In this document: positions 18,104 through 27,491 of the stretch, one piece after another
Position numbering within the stretch: position 1 is the stretch's first letter
Layout of the letters: every line of letters begins with the position of its first letter
DNA from: Halodesulfovibrio marinisediminis DSM 17456
GTDB taxonomy: Bacteria > Desulfobacterota > Desulfovibrionia > Desulfovibrionales > Desulfovibrionaceae
DNA: 64,000 nt
Direction of reading: 5' to 3'
Assembly (NCBI RefSeq): GCF_900129975.1
Contig: NZ_FSRG01000005.1
Coordinates: forward strand, 124,001-188,000
Translations under genes and position numbers: made by a program
Notes under the pieces: model-generated
Seen by the model: the letters and a program-made list of their open reading frames with translations, nothing else
Told to the model about the DNA's origin: nothing
Database searches by the model: none

Positions 18104-18439
18104 CTATATAGCCAGAACGTAACGCCAAGCGGCAATAACGACCATTCCGGTAATAATGGTGCCGAAAAAACTTTTTGTACGGACTGCGACAATAAATACC
18201 GGCACTGCAGACCATAAGTACATATTGTCGAAAGAAAGTGAAAACTCACCATTATGGATGAATAATGATGGGGCAAGCAGGGCACTTAAAATAGCTGCCG
18301 GAACATAGCTTAGCCATTGTGTAATAACTTCCGGAAATTGTTTATTCGAAAGCAGAGCAATAGGGAGCAATCTAGGAATGTATGTTACAAGCATCATCCC
18401 GATGATTGTCAGTAAAATTATTTCCGGCGAATATTGCAT
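18104..18439 (-). CDS. azlD: AzlD-family branched-chain amino-acid exporter, small subunit
   Basis: This 111-residue membrane protein has about four hydrophobic helices. The segments GMMLVTYIPRLLPIALLSNK and WLSYVPAAILSALLAPSLF are characteristic of AzlD. I chose the ATG at 18439 because AGGAG lies seven bases before it. It overlaps the end of azlC by 22 bases, so the two are co-translated. With AzlC it forms a two-component exporter for branched-chain amino acids or similar compounds (the AzlCD/YgaZH type). Confidence 0.9.
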   Translation of the reverse strand: MQYSPEIILLTIIGMMLVTYIPRLLPIALLSNKQFPEVITQWLSYVPAAILSALLAPSLFIHNGEFSLSFDNMYLWSAVPVFIVAVRTKSFFGTIITGMVVIAAWRYVLAI

Positions 18440-19155
18440 AAAACAACTCCTGCTGTTGCGCCAATGATAGCGGCAATGATGACACATAACTGTTCTGCGC
18501 CAGCTATATATAGACCAATTGCTGTACTGGCTGAGATGAGTGCAACAATGGCATGCATGTTGGATTTAACCTGCCAAATCAGCAGGACAACAAACATGGC
18601 TGGCAGTGCATAGTCAAAGCCGAGCGGTTTAATGTCTGCAACCAGATGTGATCCGCAGACGCCGAGTAGTGTGCCCCCTGTCCAACAGAGATGGGCTATG
18701 CAGTTAAGTGTAATAGCTTGTACTTCTTTGAAATTATTCCTATCTATATTGGCCATGTGGATGGCAAAACTTTCATCAATGAGTTGAAAGCTGAACAGCA
18801 GTTTACGCATGAGTGGCATCTTGGAAAGATGAGGTGCTATGGCAGCAGACATAAGAAAGTGCCGTAGGTTGACTATAAATGTTGTAATGATAATTGTAAT
18901 TGGCGACATAGACGCCGCAAAGAGGCTGACTGCAATAAATTGAGAGGAACCTGCTAACACCAGAAAAGACATGAGTACGGTGAGGTGTCCAGGGAGTCCA
19001 TTTTTTGTAGCAAGCACGCCGAAGGTAAATCCTACGGGAATGAATCCCACAATGATCGGGATTGCCTGCTTAAAACCGTCTGCTATGCCAGCCCGAAGCG
19101 AGCCGTTTATGCAATCTGTAGATGTGGTCTTGTTTTCAATTATATCAGTTTGCAT
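18418..19155 (-). CDS. azlC: AzlC-family branched-chain amino-acid exporter, large subunit
   Basis: This 245-residue membrane protein shows the AzlC hallmarks: GFIPVGFTFGVLA, the loop SSQFIAVSLF and FIVNLRHFLMSAAIAPHL. The ATG at 19155 is preferred since AAGGAA precedes it; an upstream frame extension to 19215 has no ribosome site. It pairs with azlD. The divergent MocR-type regulator 122 bases away is the obvious controller. Substrate could be valine, isoleucine, leucine or analogues. Confidence 0.92.
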   Translation of the reverse strand: MQTDIIENKTTSTDCINGSLRAGIADGFKQAIPIIVGFIPVGFTFGVLATKNGLPGHLTVLMSFLVLAGSSQFIAVSLFAASMSPITIIITTFIVNLRHFLMSAAIAPHLSKMPLMRKLLFSFQLIDESFAIHMANIDRNNFKEVQAITLNCIAHLCWTGGTLLGVCGSHLVADIKPLGFDYALPAMFVVLLIWQVKSNMHAIVALISASTAIGLYIAGAEQLCVIIAAIIGATAGVVLCNIRRK

Positions 19156-19277
19156 TTTCAATTCCTTCCTATGTGTTTCAATCTGCTTGTATTGAAACAT
19201 GAAATCTGCCAACATAACAGATGCAGTTTTTACAAAAAACGATAAGTACAGATTGATGAAGGCAGGCAGGTGTACCT

Positions 19278-20720
19278 ATGCAGGTGGTTTCAAAAGATTT
19301 TAAGTACCAGAATTTAGAACATTATTTATTGGATATGATCAACTCTGGTCGTTTTAATGTGGGGGAAAAGCTTCCATCGCTTCGAGATGTAAGTCAGAAG
19401 ATGCATGTTTCCCTCGCTACAGTGACGCATGCGTATATGGAGCTTGAAAAGAAGGGTGTAATCGAAGCGCGACCTCGTTCAGGCTACTATGTGCGTCAGA
19501 AAGTGGCTCCCCTGCCTATTCCTGATTTACCGGAACACGATGTTCAGATCGGAAAGCTAAGTAGAACACAGCTTATTCAGACTGTTCTTGGTATCGTCGG
19601 AGAAAAAGGTATGCTGCCATTCGGTTGTATCTGTGCTGATAGCTCTGTACTCCCGCACAAGGCTCTGGCGCGAATAATGAATTCTGTTCTTCGTACGCAC
19701 GGGCAAGACGTAATGAGTTATGAGTCTATTCAAGGTAATCCGCTGCTTCGTAAGCAAATTAGCTGGCGCATGCAGGAGGACGACTGCAGGGTTACCGGAA
19801 ACGATGTTCTTATTACATTCGGTGCGATGGAAGCTTTGTATTTGGCGCTTCGCTCAACGACTCGCCCCGGGGACAATGTAGTTATCCAGTCTCCAACGTA
19901 CTTCTGTTTCCTTCAGTTATTAGAAAACTTGGGGTTGCGAGCCATTGAGGTGGCATCATGCCCTACGAACGGAGTATCTCCGCGTGATCTGGATAGAGCA
20001 TTTTCTCGTTTTGATGTTGCTGCCTGCATTCTCGCACCTAATTTCAATAATCCTGACGGGGCTCTTATTCCAGATGCCACAAAGCAAGAGATTGTTACTC
20101 TTTGTGAATCCAATAATATTCCGTTGATTGAGGATGATGTTTCCGGTGACTTGTATTGTGATCTGGAAGGACGTCCACGCCCGCTGAAATCATTTGATAA
20201 GATAGGAAATATTATTCACTGTTCTTCTTTTTCCAAAACCATTTCTCCCGGTTTTCGTGTCGGTTATATGATTCCGGGTAAGAAGATGGATAAGGCGCTT
20301 GAAATTAAGGCGACAACAAACGTTTCTTGTTCAACGCCAACGCAGCTGGCCATTGGGAAGTACCTCGAGGAAGGGTTGTACGATAGGCACTTACGTAAGT
20401 TACGTAGACGCATAAGCGATCAACGAACACATATGCAGCAGTACCTTCCGGAATATTTTCCACAGGGAACACGGGCGACGCAACCTAAGGGCGGAGGGGT
20501 TTTGTGGGTGGAGCTGCCGAAGCAGATTGACGGAACAAAGCTGTTCTTTGATGTGAAGAAGCATAATATCAGTATTGCTCCCGGTGCAATTTTTTCTACA
20601 AGCGAGAGCTTTACCAACTTTATCCGATTGTCGTGTGTAGGGTTCTGGAATGATGAAATGCGTGCAGGGCTTGAGACAATCGGACGTCTTGCAAAGGAAC
20701 AGTTAGGATCAGAATATTAA
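19278..20720 (+). CDS. MocR/PdxR-type GntR regulator with aminotransferase domain
   Basis: This 480-residue regulator fuses a GntR winged helix (residues about 10-75, with GEKLPSLRDVSQKMHVSLATV) to a class I aminotransferase fold (about 105-470). The PLP lysine is in SSFSKTISPGFRVGY. The enzyme-like domain normally binds PLP or an aldimine with an amino compound as the signal. It is divergent from azlCD with only 122 bases between, so control of amino-acid export in response to an amino acid is likely. A terminator follows at 20751. Confidence 0.92.
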   Translation: MQVVSKDFKYQNLEHYLLDMINSGRFNVGEKLPSLRDVSQKMHVSLATVTHAYMELEKKGVIEARPRSGYYVRQKVAPLPIPDLPEHDVQIGKLSRTQLIQTVLGIVGEKGMLPFGCICADSSVLPHKALARIMNSVLRTHGQDVMSYESIQGNPLLRKQISWRMQEDDCRVTGNDVLITFGAMEALYLALRSTTRPGDNVVIQSPTYFCFLQLLENLGLRAIEVASCPTNGVSPRDLDRAFSRFDVAACILAPNFNNPDGALIPDATKQEIVTLCESNNIPLIEDDVSGDLYCDLEGRPRPLKSFDKIGNIIHCSSFSKTISPGFRVGYMIPGKKMDKALEIKATTNVSCSTPTQLAIGKYLEEGLYDRHLRKLRRRISDQRTHMQQYLPEYFPQGTRATQPKGGGVLWVELPKQIDGTKLFFDVKKHNISIAPGAIFSTSESFTNFIRLSCVGFWNDEMRAGLETIGRLAKEQLGSEY

Positions 20721-20750
20721 GAAGATCGACTGATTTATTCTTGTTGTAAT

Positions 20751-20795
20751 AAGAAAGCCCCTGCTTGCTAATGTGCAAACAGGGGTTTTCTTTTT
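20751..20795 (+). terminator. Intrinsic terminator between the MocR and chemoreceptor genes
   Basis: GAAAGCCCCTGCTTGC pairs with GCAAACAGGGGTTTTC, with two weak positions, and a T run follows. It lies between convergent genes and can serve both. Confidence 0.85.
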
Positions 20796-20800
20796 GTCAG

Positions 20801-22930
20801 TTAGCCTTTTTGCAAGGAATGCATCATGTCTTTTAGAGAGTCAGAAACTCCTGAAAGAGTTTCTACGGACTGTTCTGCTTCCTGCATTTTTTCCGCGGTT
20901 ACTCTTGAGATTTGGCTTATTTCGTCAATAGCCTGTGTGATCTCCTCACTAGCGGCAGACTGTTGTTCTGCGGCAGTTGCAATGGCTCGAACTTGATCTG
21001 TTGCCGGAGTTACTTTGGAGACAATTCGCTCGAAAGCATCACCAGATTCTGTCACCAGTTTCGTAGCTTCTTTTACAGCATTGGCAGTGTTGGTCATTGC
21101 ATCAATATTTTGCTGCGTTCCGGACTGAATAGTCTGGATTGCATTGCCGACTCTGCTTGTTGCTTCCATAGTATTTTCTGCAAGCTTACGAACTTCATCT
21201 GCAACAACGGCGAAGCCGCGTCCGGCGTCTCCAGCACGTGCAGCTTCGATAGCTGCGTTCAGGGCAAGCAGGTTTGTCTGATCTGCAATGTCGCTGATTA
21301 CGTTCAGAATATCACTAATGGATTCAACCTGTTCTCCAAGTTCGCCCATCTCTTGTTTAAGATGCTCGCTAAGAGAATACACGTTTTGAATTGTTGAAAC
21401 AGATTCACCAACAACTTCAAGGCCTGATTGTGCTTCATGGTATACTGCTTCAACACTTGATGCAGCTTCTGAAGCGTTTCTGGCAACTTCCAGAATGGTG
21501 CTGTTCATTTCTTCCATGGCGGTTGCAGTTTCACTGTTGCGTGAATCCTGATGTTCTACGCCTTCAGAAGTAGTGTGAATCTGGGTTTCCAGATCAGAAG
21601 AAACGTTTGTCAGGTTGTGAACGAGCACTTCCAGTTGTCCTGCTGCGGCAAGCTGACCATTCCGGTGTGCTTGTGCTGCTTCTTCTTGTGCTTGTTCTGC
21701 ACGGGCTGTAGCGCGTTCAGCTTCTTCAGATCGCAGCTCAACTTCCTTCATATTTAGATCTATCTCTTCCATATTTTTTTGAAGAGTTCCTGCCATGCTG
21801 TTAACAGCATTTTGCATTTCTGCAATTTCATCCTGTCCTTTAGGTGTACAACGGACAGTCAGGTCACCTTCTGCGATTTTTGAAATAACGGAAGAGGTGT
21901 CGATGATTGGGCGGGCGATAAGGCCGACCAAGTAGACGATACCTGCAAGAGCAATCAGAAGACCGGCTATTCCGGTTATGATAAGCGTTTTTGTGATCTC
22001 GTTAGCCTGTGCAAGAACAACATCCATTGGGACGGATAAAGACACAACCCAGTTCTTTTGGGCGTTACCCAATGTTACTGGTACTAACACACGTAGCTCT
22101 TTGTCTGTTTCGCTGACGGCAACTTGACCATTCATTGCTTTTTGAAGCAGCGGGGCTCCACCTTCAACTGCGGAAGAGTATGATTTTCCGAACAGGTCCG
22201 GCATCCCTGTTGCGGCCTGAATGTTGCCGTCAAAGGCAATGAGGCTCATGGTGCAGTTACCGTCAAATGCAGTAATGTTATTTACAATGTCTGTTAAGAA
22301 GCCAGCGGATAGGTCTACACCAACAACGCCGATGACGTTGTTGTCTACAACAACGGGAACAGAAAGGCTGGATACGCTGTATTTAGAACCAGCAGTGCTG
22401 ACATATTCTGTTACAATGGTAGCTGCTTCTTTTCTGGTATCGCGACTGTAGGTATACCAAGCTCCGTTAAGGTCAGTACACGGTGCTAAGGCAAGTGCAC
22501 CGTCGGACTTGCTCCAGTATGGGATAAAACGACCGTCAGCGGAACTGAATTTGCCATCATCTTCATAACGGCTGTCCTCACCGTCAAAAGCCATTGGTTC
22601 GGTCGCCATCCACACACCGTACAGTCTGCTCTGTTTCAGAGCGATTTGTTCCATGATGTGCGCAACGTGTTCACGATTTGGTTTTTTTGAAAACGACTTA
22701 ACACCTTCAATGGTATTCGCCAGTGTGCGGGCAACAGCAAAACCTTCATCAAATTCCTGTTTAATGAGCAGAGCCTGCTTTTCTGCAGCCTCTTGCGTCA
22801 TAACCCGAGCTGTTTCAATTGCTGCAGTCCTTGTAAAATTAATACTTACAGCTAACAGCGCTCCAATGAATACGATTGAGCATCCTGAAATGATAAAGAG
22901 AAGTTTCGTTTTAAGCGATTTGAACTGCAT
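20801..22930 (-). CDS. Methyl-accepting chemotaxis protein with periplasmic dCache domain
   Basis: This 709-residue chemoreceptor has helix 1 near residues 12-32 and a periplasmic double-Cache region (about 36-305). The latter includes [30 protein letters not shown] and [19 protein letters not shown]. Helix 2 is near 310-335, followed by HAMP and a long coiled-coil signalling domain. The hairpin tip is canonical ([19 protein letters not shown] and [14 protein letters not shown]). There is no C-terminal pentapeptide tether for methyltransferase. Such Cache domains usually bind amino acids or organic acids; the ligand is unknown. The start has GGAGGG upstream. Confidence 0.95.
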   Translation of the reverse strand: MQFKSLKTKLLFIISGCSIVFIGALLAVSINFTRTAAIETARVMTQEAAEKQALLIKQEFDEGFAVARTLANTIEGVKSFSKKPNREHVAHIMEQIALKQSRLYGVWMATEPMAFDGEDSRYEDDGKFSSADGRFIPYWSKSDGALALAPCTDLNGAWYTYSRDTRKEAATIVTEYVSTAGSKYSVSSLSVPVVVDNNVIGVVGVDLSAGFLTDIVNNITAFDGNCTMSLIAFDGNIQAATGMPDLFGKSYSSAVEGGAPLLQKAMNGQVAVSETDKELRVLVPVTLGNAQKNWVVSLSVPMDVVLAQANEITKTLIITGIAGLLIALAGIVYLVGLIARPIIDTSSVISKIAEGDLTVRCTPKGQDEIAEMQNAVNSMAGTLQKNMEEIDLNMKEVELRSEEAERATARAEQAQEEAAQAHRNGQLAAAGQLEVLVHNLTNVSSDLETQIHTTSEGVEHQDSRNSETATAMEEMNSTILEVARNASEAASSVEAVYHEAQSGLEVVGESVSTIQNVYSLSEHLKQEMGELGEQVESISDILNVISDIADQTNLLALNAAIEAARAGDAGRGFAVVADEVRKLAENTMEATSRVGNAIQTIQSGTQQNIDAMTNTANAVKEATKLVTESGDAFERIVSKVTPATDQVRAIATAAEQQSAASEEITQAIDEISQISRVTAEKMQEAEQSVETLSGVSDSLKDMMHSLQKG

Positions 22931-23446
22931 AGTTCCCTCCAGTATGATGAGGCTAGTGGGTATTCATTACAAGATTAAGGCGAATGTAGTGAATTAATAT
23001 GAAAGGAACTTGATAGAATTGTGCATAAAGATTCTAGAGAGTTATCTCTTCCATATTATAGGTATAGCCTGTCACTTCTTCTCGGAGAACATAGTTTAAG
23101 CTTTAGTGAAAAGAGGATAATTTTACATTTTTTAGGAGAAAAATGTAGTGAAAAAAGAAGGTTATTTAGTAGAGATAAAATAGATACTTTAGACTGTATC
23201 TTTTCTGTATTGTGACCGTTTATGCTTACAGCTAATTGTAAAAAGAAAAAAATATGGTGCCATAAGAAGGAAGAAGAGGTGGACTATAGACTTAAATTTT
23301 TTTCTATGATGAATATTGTGTAAAGATTTTTGTATATTTTTTTATTTAGTAATAAATATCATGTTGCATAAAAAAATGACCCTGTTGTTACAGGGTCATT
23401 TTTGTGTGTGGCGCTTACAATAAAAGGGGTAAGTAAATTAGTTACA
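22931..23446. other. Intergenic region upstream of the chemoreceptor
   Basis: About 515 AT-rich bases that include the dpp operon terminator (23374). A GTG-initiated 64-codon frame at 23021 has neither ribosome site nor recognisable sequence, so I do not call a gene. Confidence 0.5.
23374..23404 (-). terminator. Intrinsic terminator of the dpp operon
   Basis: AAATGACCCTG pairs perfectly with CAGGGTCATTT around a six-base loop, with A and T tracts on the outer sides. It lies 43 bases after the dppF stop on the minus strand. Confidence 0.92.
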
Positions 23447-24454
23447 TTATGGCATCGTTGCAAGGTGACAACAAGTTCTGCGCCCTGGTGCAATTTCAAT
23501 GTCTATCGGTGCTTCTTTTTTACAGATGTCCATAGCGTGCGGGCAGCGTGGATGGAAATGACAGCCTGAAGGTGGATCAAGTGGAGAAGGAATTTCACCC
23601 TTAAGCGGGGTAAAGTCGACACCGCGGCGATCAAGTCTTGGAACTTCATCGAGCAACGCTTTAGTGTACGGGTGGAAAGGATTACTGAATATTTCGTCCA
23701 CTGGTGCTACTTCAACAACACGGCCGAGATACATAACAGCAATTCTGTCAGAAATGTGCTCCACAACACCTAAGTCATGGCTGATGAACAGGCAGGTGAG
23801 GTTCAGTTCGTTGCGCAGCTCCATAAACAGGTTTAGAATCTGAGCTTGAATGGATACGTCCAGCGCCGCTACGGATTCATCACAGACCAGACATTCCGGT
23901 TGAACAGCCATAGCACGTGCAATGCCGATGCGCTGGCGCTGACCGCCAGAGAACTGGTGCGGGTAGCGGTGCGTGTATGACGGATCAAGACCACAACGCA
24001 GCATAACTTTAGCAAGATAGTCATCCAGTTCGGATGAGCTTGTCAGCTTATGGAAGAGCGGAGCTTCACCGATGATGTTGCGTACGCGTTTACGCGGGTT
24101 AAGTGATGCAAACGGGTCCTGAAAGATCATCTGTACGTTCATGTTGTATTCTTTCAGGTCTTGTCCCTTCAGTGTATCGATATCCTGACCTTTGTAGTAA
24201 ATTTTACCTTCACTACGTGGGAGAATGCTGCAGAGCATACGTCCCAGCGTGGATTTACCACAGCCTGACTCGCCTACGAGACCAAGCACTTCGCCCGGCA
24301 TAACAGAGAGATCTACGGAATCTACTGCCTGTACCCGTTCCTCACGCAGGTTGGAACCAAGGGAACGGGCAATACGGCCTGCCAAGTCGAGCTTTTTAAC
24401 AAAAGCGCGGCTCAGTCCTTCACATTGAAGATATGGTGTATTGTTATCGCTCAT
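23447..24454 (-). CDS. dppF: Peptide ABC transporter ATP-binding protein (DppF/OppF)
   Basis: This 335-residue ATPase has Walker A in GLVGESGCGKSTLG, signature FSGGQRQRIGIARAM and Walker B with LVCDESVAAL. The C-terminal oligopeptide-type tail holds CHFHPRCPHAM with clustered cysteines, which bind an Fe-S cluster in several relatives. It is the last gene of dppA-B-C-D-F and starts 19 bases after dppD. An odd detail is the Walker B region CDESVAAL, where most relatives have DEPxSAL. It powers uptake together with DppD. Confidence 0.93.
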   Translation of the reverse strand: MSDNNTPYLQCEGLSRAFVKKLDLAGRIARSLGSNLREERVQAVDSVDLSVMPGEVLGLVGESGCGKSTLGRMLCSILPRSEGKIYYKGQDIDTLKGQDLKEYNMNVQMIFQDPFASLNPRKRVRNIIGEAPLFHKLTSSSELDDYLAKVMLRCGLDPSYTHRYPHQFSGGQRQRIGIARAMAVQPECLVCDESVAALDVSIQAQILNLFMELRNELNLTCLFISHDLGVVEHISDRIAVMYLGRVVEVAPVDEIFSNPFHPYTKALLDEVPRLDRRGVDFTPLKGEIPSPLDPPSGCHFHPRCPHAMDICKKEAPIDIEIAPGRRTCCHLATMP

Positions 24455-24473
24455 AAGTGTTTCCGTGCATGGG

Positions 24474-25439
24474 TTACAGGTTTGGGTGGAAACAACAGAC
24501 GCGACGTCCGTTGTCCAGTTCGGTTACAGGCGGTTCGTTTAGGCATTCATCTGTCGCTTTTGGACAGCGCATACGGAAGGAGCAGCCTTCAGGCAGGTTA
24601 ATTAATGACGGAGTCATGCCAGGAATCTGGAAGAGCGGCTCACCACGATGGTTACGGCTAGGTACGGAGCCCACAAGTCCTTCAGTGTATGGGTGCAGTG
24701 GCTTATCGAGAACTGCCTCGACAGTGCCTTCTTCGATAATCTTGCCTGCATACATTACGGCTACGCGGTTCGCGAGACCAGCAATAACAGTAAGGTCGTG
24801 TGTTACCCACATGAGCGACATGCCAGTTTTTCGGCATAGCTGCTGCATTTCAGAAAGAATCTGGCTCTGGATGGTCACGTCCAGCGCGGTAGTCGGTTCG
24901 TCCGCAATGATCAGGTCAGGGCGGTTGAGCAGACCGGTTGCAATTGCTACGCGCTGACGCATGCCGCCAGAGAACTGGTGTGGGTATGCTTTTACACGCT
25001 CTTCTGGTGATGGAATACCCACCATTGCCAGCGCCTCAATAGCACGCTTGCGCGCTTCTGCTTTACTGACTTTTTCATGGGCGCGAACTGCTTCAATCAT
25101 CTGAGTGTCGATGCGCAGAACAGGGTTCAGGGTCATCATTGGATCCTGAAAGATCATGGCAACTTCGTTTCCGCGGAAATTACGCCATTCTTCAGTAGTC
25201 TGCGTTAGCAGTTCACGGCCTTTGAATTTAATGGAGCCGTCAACTACACGACCCGGTTCGTCTACAAGCCCCATAATGGAGAAGCCTGTTACAGACTTAC
25301 CACTGCCGGATTCACCAACAATGCCCACAACTTCACCTTTTTCAATGGTGAGGGAAATGCCGTTAACAGCCTTTGCCACACCTGCACGGGTGAAGAAGTG
25401 TGTTTTAAGATCTTTAACTTCAAGAAGTGGAGTGCTCAT
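24474..25439 (-). CDS. dppD: Peptide ABC transporter ATP-binding protein (DppD/OppD)
   Basis: This 321-residue ATPase has Walker [15 protein letters not shown], the signature [12 protein letters not shown], Walker [14 protein letters not shown] and the C-terminal tail [14 protein letters not shown]. Its ATG overlaps the dppC stop by four bases (ATGA), so translation is coupled. It forms the ATPase heterodimer with DppF. Substrates for the family are di- and oligopeptides, opines or nickel chelates; dipeptides are the likeliest given the M20 peptidase next door. Confidence 0.94.
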   Translation of the reverse strand: MSTPLLEVKDLKTHFFTRAGVAKAVNGISLTIEKGEVVGIVGESGSGKSVTGFSIMGLVDEPGRVVDGSIKFKGRELLTQTTEEWRNFRGNEVAMIFQDPMMTLNPVLRIDTQMIEAVRAHEKVSKAEARKRAIEALAMVGIPSPEERVKAYPHQFSGGMRQRVAIATGLLNRPDLIIADEPTTALDVTIQSQILSEMQQLCRKTGMSLMWVTHDLTVIAGLANRVAVMYAGKIIEEGTVEAVLDKPLHPYTEGLVGSVPSRNHRGEPLFQIPGMTPSLINLPEGCSFRMRCPKATDECLNEPPVTELDNGRRVCCFHPNL

Positions 25440-26359
25440 CGTTTCAACCTCGGGTTCAGAACGTCACGTAATCTGTCACCAACAAGGTTGATGCTCACGA
25501 TAAGGATAAGCAGGGCAACGCCCGGATAGAAGCTGATCCAGTAGTAGCCGCTTTGTAGGTACTTAAAACCGTTAGAAATAAGCAGACCCAATGAAGGTTC
25601 GGTAATTGGCATGCCAAGGCCGAGGAAGGATAGGGTTGCTTCAAGCGCAATAGCGCTAGCTACTTTAACGGTTGAGATTACAATAAGTTCAGGAGTACAG
25701 TTCGGTAGTACATGTGAGAACATGATCCTACGCTGTGGCAAAGCAAGGCATTTGGCTGCTTCGACGTATTCCTTGCCGCGTTCAACCAATACGTTGGAGC
25801 GGATAGCACGTGCGTAGTACGCCCACTGGACAAGGATCAGTGCGAGAATGATTTTGTCTACACCCTTACCGAGAATTGCCAGTAGGATAAGAGCAACAAG
25901 GATTGCTGGAAAGCTTAGCTGCAAGTCAACAATACGCATGATGACAGCATCTGTTTTTCCACCAATATATGCTGCCCAGAGACCGATGATTGCACCGATG
26001 ACGAGCGCAATCAGTGTGGAAACAACACCTACGCCAAGAGAAATACGCAGCCCGTAAAGGATGGCGCTGAACATATCACGGCCTTGCGTGTCAGTGCCGA
26101 TCCAGTAGGTAATAGTTTCGTCAAACGATGAAGAGCCCGGTGCGAGCTTGCCGTCCATAATATCAATGGACATAAGGTCGTATGGGTTCTGTGGTGCAAT
26201 GTACGGTGCGAACAAGGCGATGCCGATTATTACAAGAAGAACGATCAGACCGAGAGCCGCAACACGGTTTTCGAAAAATTCTTTTACTGCCAGCAAGATC
26301 AAGGATTCGTCATGAACCGCAGGAGCCTGAGCAATAGCTTCATTAGTATTTTCTGCCAT
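25436..26359 (-). CDS. dppC: Peptide ABC transporter permease (DppC)
   Basis: This 307-residue inner-membrane permease carries the N-terminal OppC-type helix and the long APYIAPQNPYD loop. The ABC-permease EAA motif is around YVEAAKCLALPQRRIMFSHVLP. I chose the ATG at 26359, where AAGGA lies seven bases upstream, over 26434, which would overlap dppB. The C-terminus ends [11 protein letters not shown], a typical DppC tail. It pairs with DppB as the channel. Confidence 0.94.
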   Translation of the reverse strand: MAENTNEAIAQAPAVHDESLILLAVKEFFENRVAALGLIVLLVIIGIALFAPYIAPQNPYDLMSIDIMDGKLAPGSSSFDETITYWIGTDTQGRDMFSAILYGLRISLGVGVVSTLIALVIGAIIGLWAAYIGGKTDAVIMRIVDLQLSFPAILVALILLAILGKGVDKIILALILVQWAYYARAIRSNVLVERGKEYVEAAKCLALPQRRIMFSHVLPNCTPELIVISTVKVASAIALEATLSFLGLGMPITEPSLGLLISNGFKYLQSGYYWISFYPGVALLILIVSINLVGDRLRDVLNPRLKR

Positions 26360-26375
26360 ATCAGAGTCCTTGCGG

Positions 26376-27350
26376 TTATCGTTCCTGACCAAGGCGTACG
26401 CGAGGGTCAAGGATGGAGTATAGGATGTCCACAATCAGGTTAATGATGATGAACATAGTTACGGTGATGAGCAGGTAGGCTACAATAATCGGACGATCAA
26501 GTACGCCGATGGAGTCGATAACCAGTTTGCCCATTCCCGGCCATGCAAAAATGGTTTCGGTAACTACTGCAAAAGCAATAAGGCTACCGAACTCCATACC
26601 GAGAACTGTAACAACAGGGATCATAATATTTTTCATAACATGCAGACCGATAACGCGGGTTTCTGACAACCCTTTTGCGCGGGCAAACTTAACGTAGTCC
26701 ATCTGCATATTTTCCTGCACACCGGCGCGTGTAAGGCGGATAGCAAGCGAAGTTTTGAACAGGGCAAGGTTTGTAGCCGGAAGAATAAGGTGCGCAAGAC
26801 CGTTAAGCGTCAGGAAGCTTACCGGTATGCCGAGAAGCATAGTGGTTTCACCTCGTCCACCTGAAGGCAGCCAGTTCAGATGTACAGAAAATATAATGAT
26901 AAGCATAAGTCCTACCCAGAATGTAGGCAGGCTGAACCCGAGAATGGAGAAACGCATAATGTTTCGTCCAATCCAGTGGTTTGCTTTCATGCCGGCAACC
27001 ATGCCGAGCGGAATACCAAAAATAACAGCGATAAACATAGCGGTAAACGCAAGTTCCATTGTAGCCGGAAGGCGATCAAGAATAACCTTGAGAGCCGGTT
27101 CGTTGTACACAAAGGAATTACCGAAATCACCGTGCAGAGCACCTTTCAGGAAGATGGTGTATTGCTCCCACAGTGGTTTATCGAGCCCCAGTTCGTGGAC
27201 GGCGCGTGCGTATTCAGCCGGTGTTGCATCAGGTGCAATCAGGATATCGATAGGGTTACCGATGTAAAATACGCCTACGAAAACCAGTAGGGACATAACA
27301 AGCAGAACGACAGCGCTCTGCGAAATGCGACGTATGAGGAAAGCGAGCAT
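26376..27350 (-). CDS. dppB: Peptide ABC transporter permease (DppB)
   Basis: This 324-residue permease begins MLAFLIRRISQSAVVLLVMS, the usual DppB first helix, and ends YSILDPRVRLG. The EAA-type loop is at DYVKFARAKGLSETRVIGLHV. The start at 27350 (ATG) matches family length; a TTG at 27377 would extend it by nine residues without a ribosome site, whereas GGAG lies 12 bases before the ATG. It is separated from dppA by a hairpin (27394) and is followed after 16 bases by dppC. Confidence 0.93.
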   Translation of the reverse strand: MLAFLIRRISQSAVVLLVMSLLVFVGVFYIGNPIDILIAPDATPAEYARAVHELGLDKPLWEQYTIFLKGALHGDFGNSFVYNEPALKVILDRLPATMELAFTAMFIAVIFGIPLGMVAGMKANHWIGRNIMRFSILGFSLPTFWVGLMLIIIFSVHLNWLPSGGRGETTMLLGIPVSFLTLNGLAHLILPATNLALFKTSLAIRLTRAGVQENMQMDYVKFARAKGLSETRVIGLHVMKNIMIPVVTVLGMEFGSLIAFAVVTETIFAWPGMGKLVIDSIGVLDRPIIVAYLLITVTMFIIINLIVDILYSILDPRVRLGQER

Positions 27351-27393
27351 AAAGGGATGACGCTCCAAAAAAGCCAAAAGGGGTAAAAACAGG

Positions 27394-27424
27394 CTGAAGG
27401 GACGTGATGGTCACGTCCCTTCAG
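27394..27424 (-). terminator. Intercistronic hairpin between dppA and dppB
   Basis: A 14-bp perfect stem (CTGAAGGGACGTGA with TCACGTCCCTTCAG) has a three-base centre. No strong T run follows on the minus strand, so it is better read as a partial terminator or an RNA-stabilising hairpin. Such elements raise the amount of binding protein over the permeases. Confidence 0.75.
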
Positions 27425-27491
27425 ATTTAAAACAATAAGAATAACTTGTAGAGAACGGCAGCAGTGCCGCGTTGCAAGTTAAACCAAAGTG

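Noticed and set aside
23021-23215. 64-codon GTG-initiated frame upstream of the chemoreceptor
   Set aside because: No ribosome site, AT-rich random-looking sequence, and no neighbour to give it a role.
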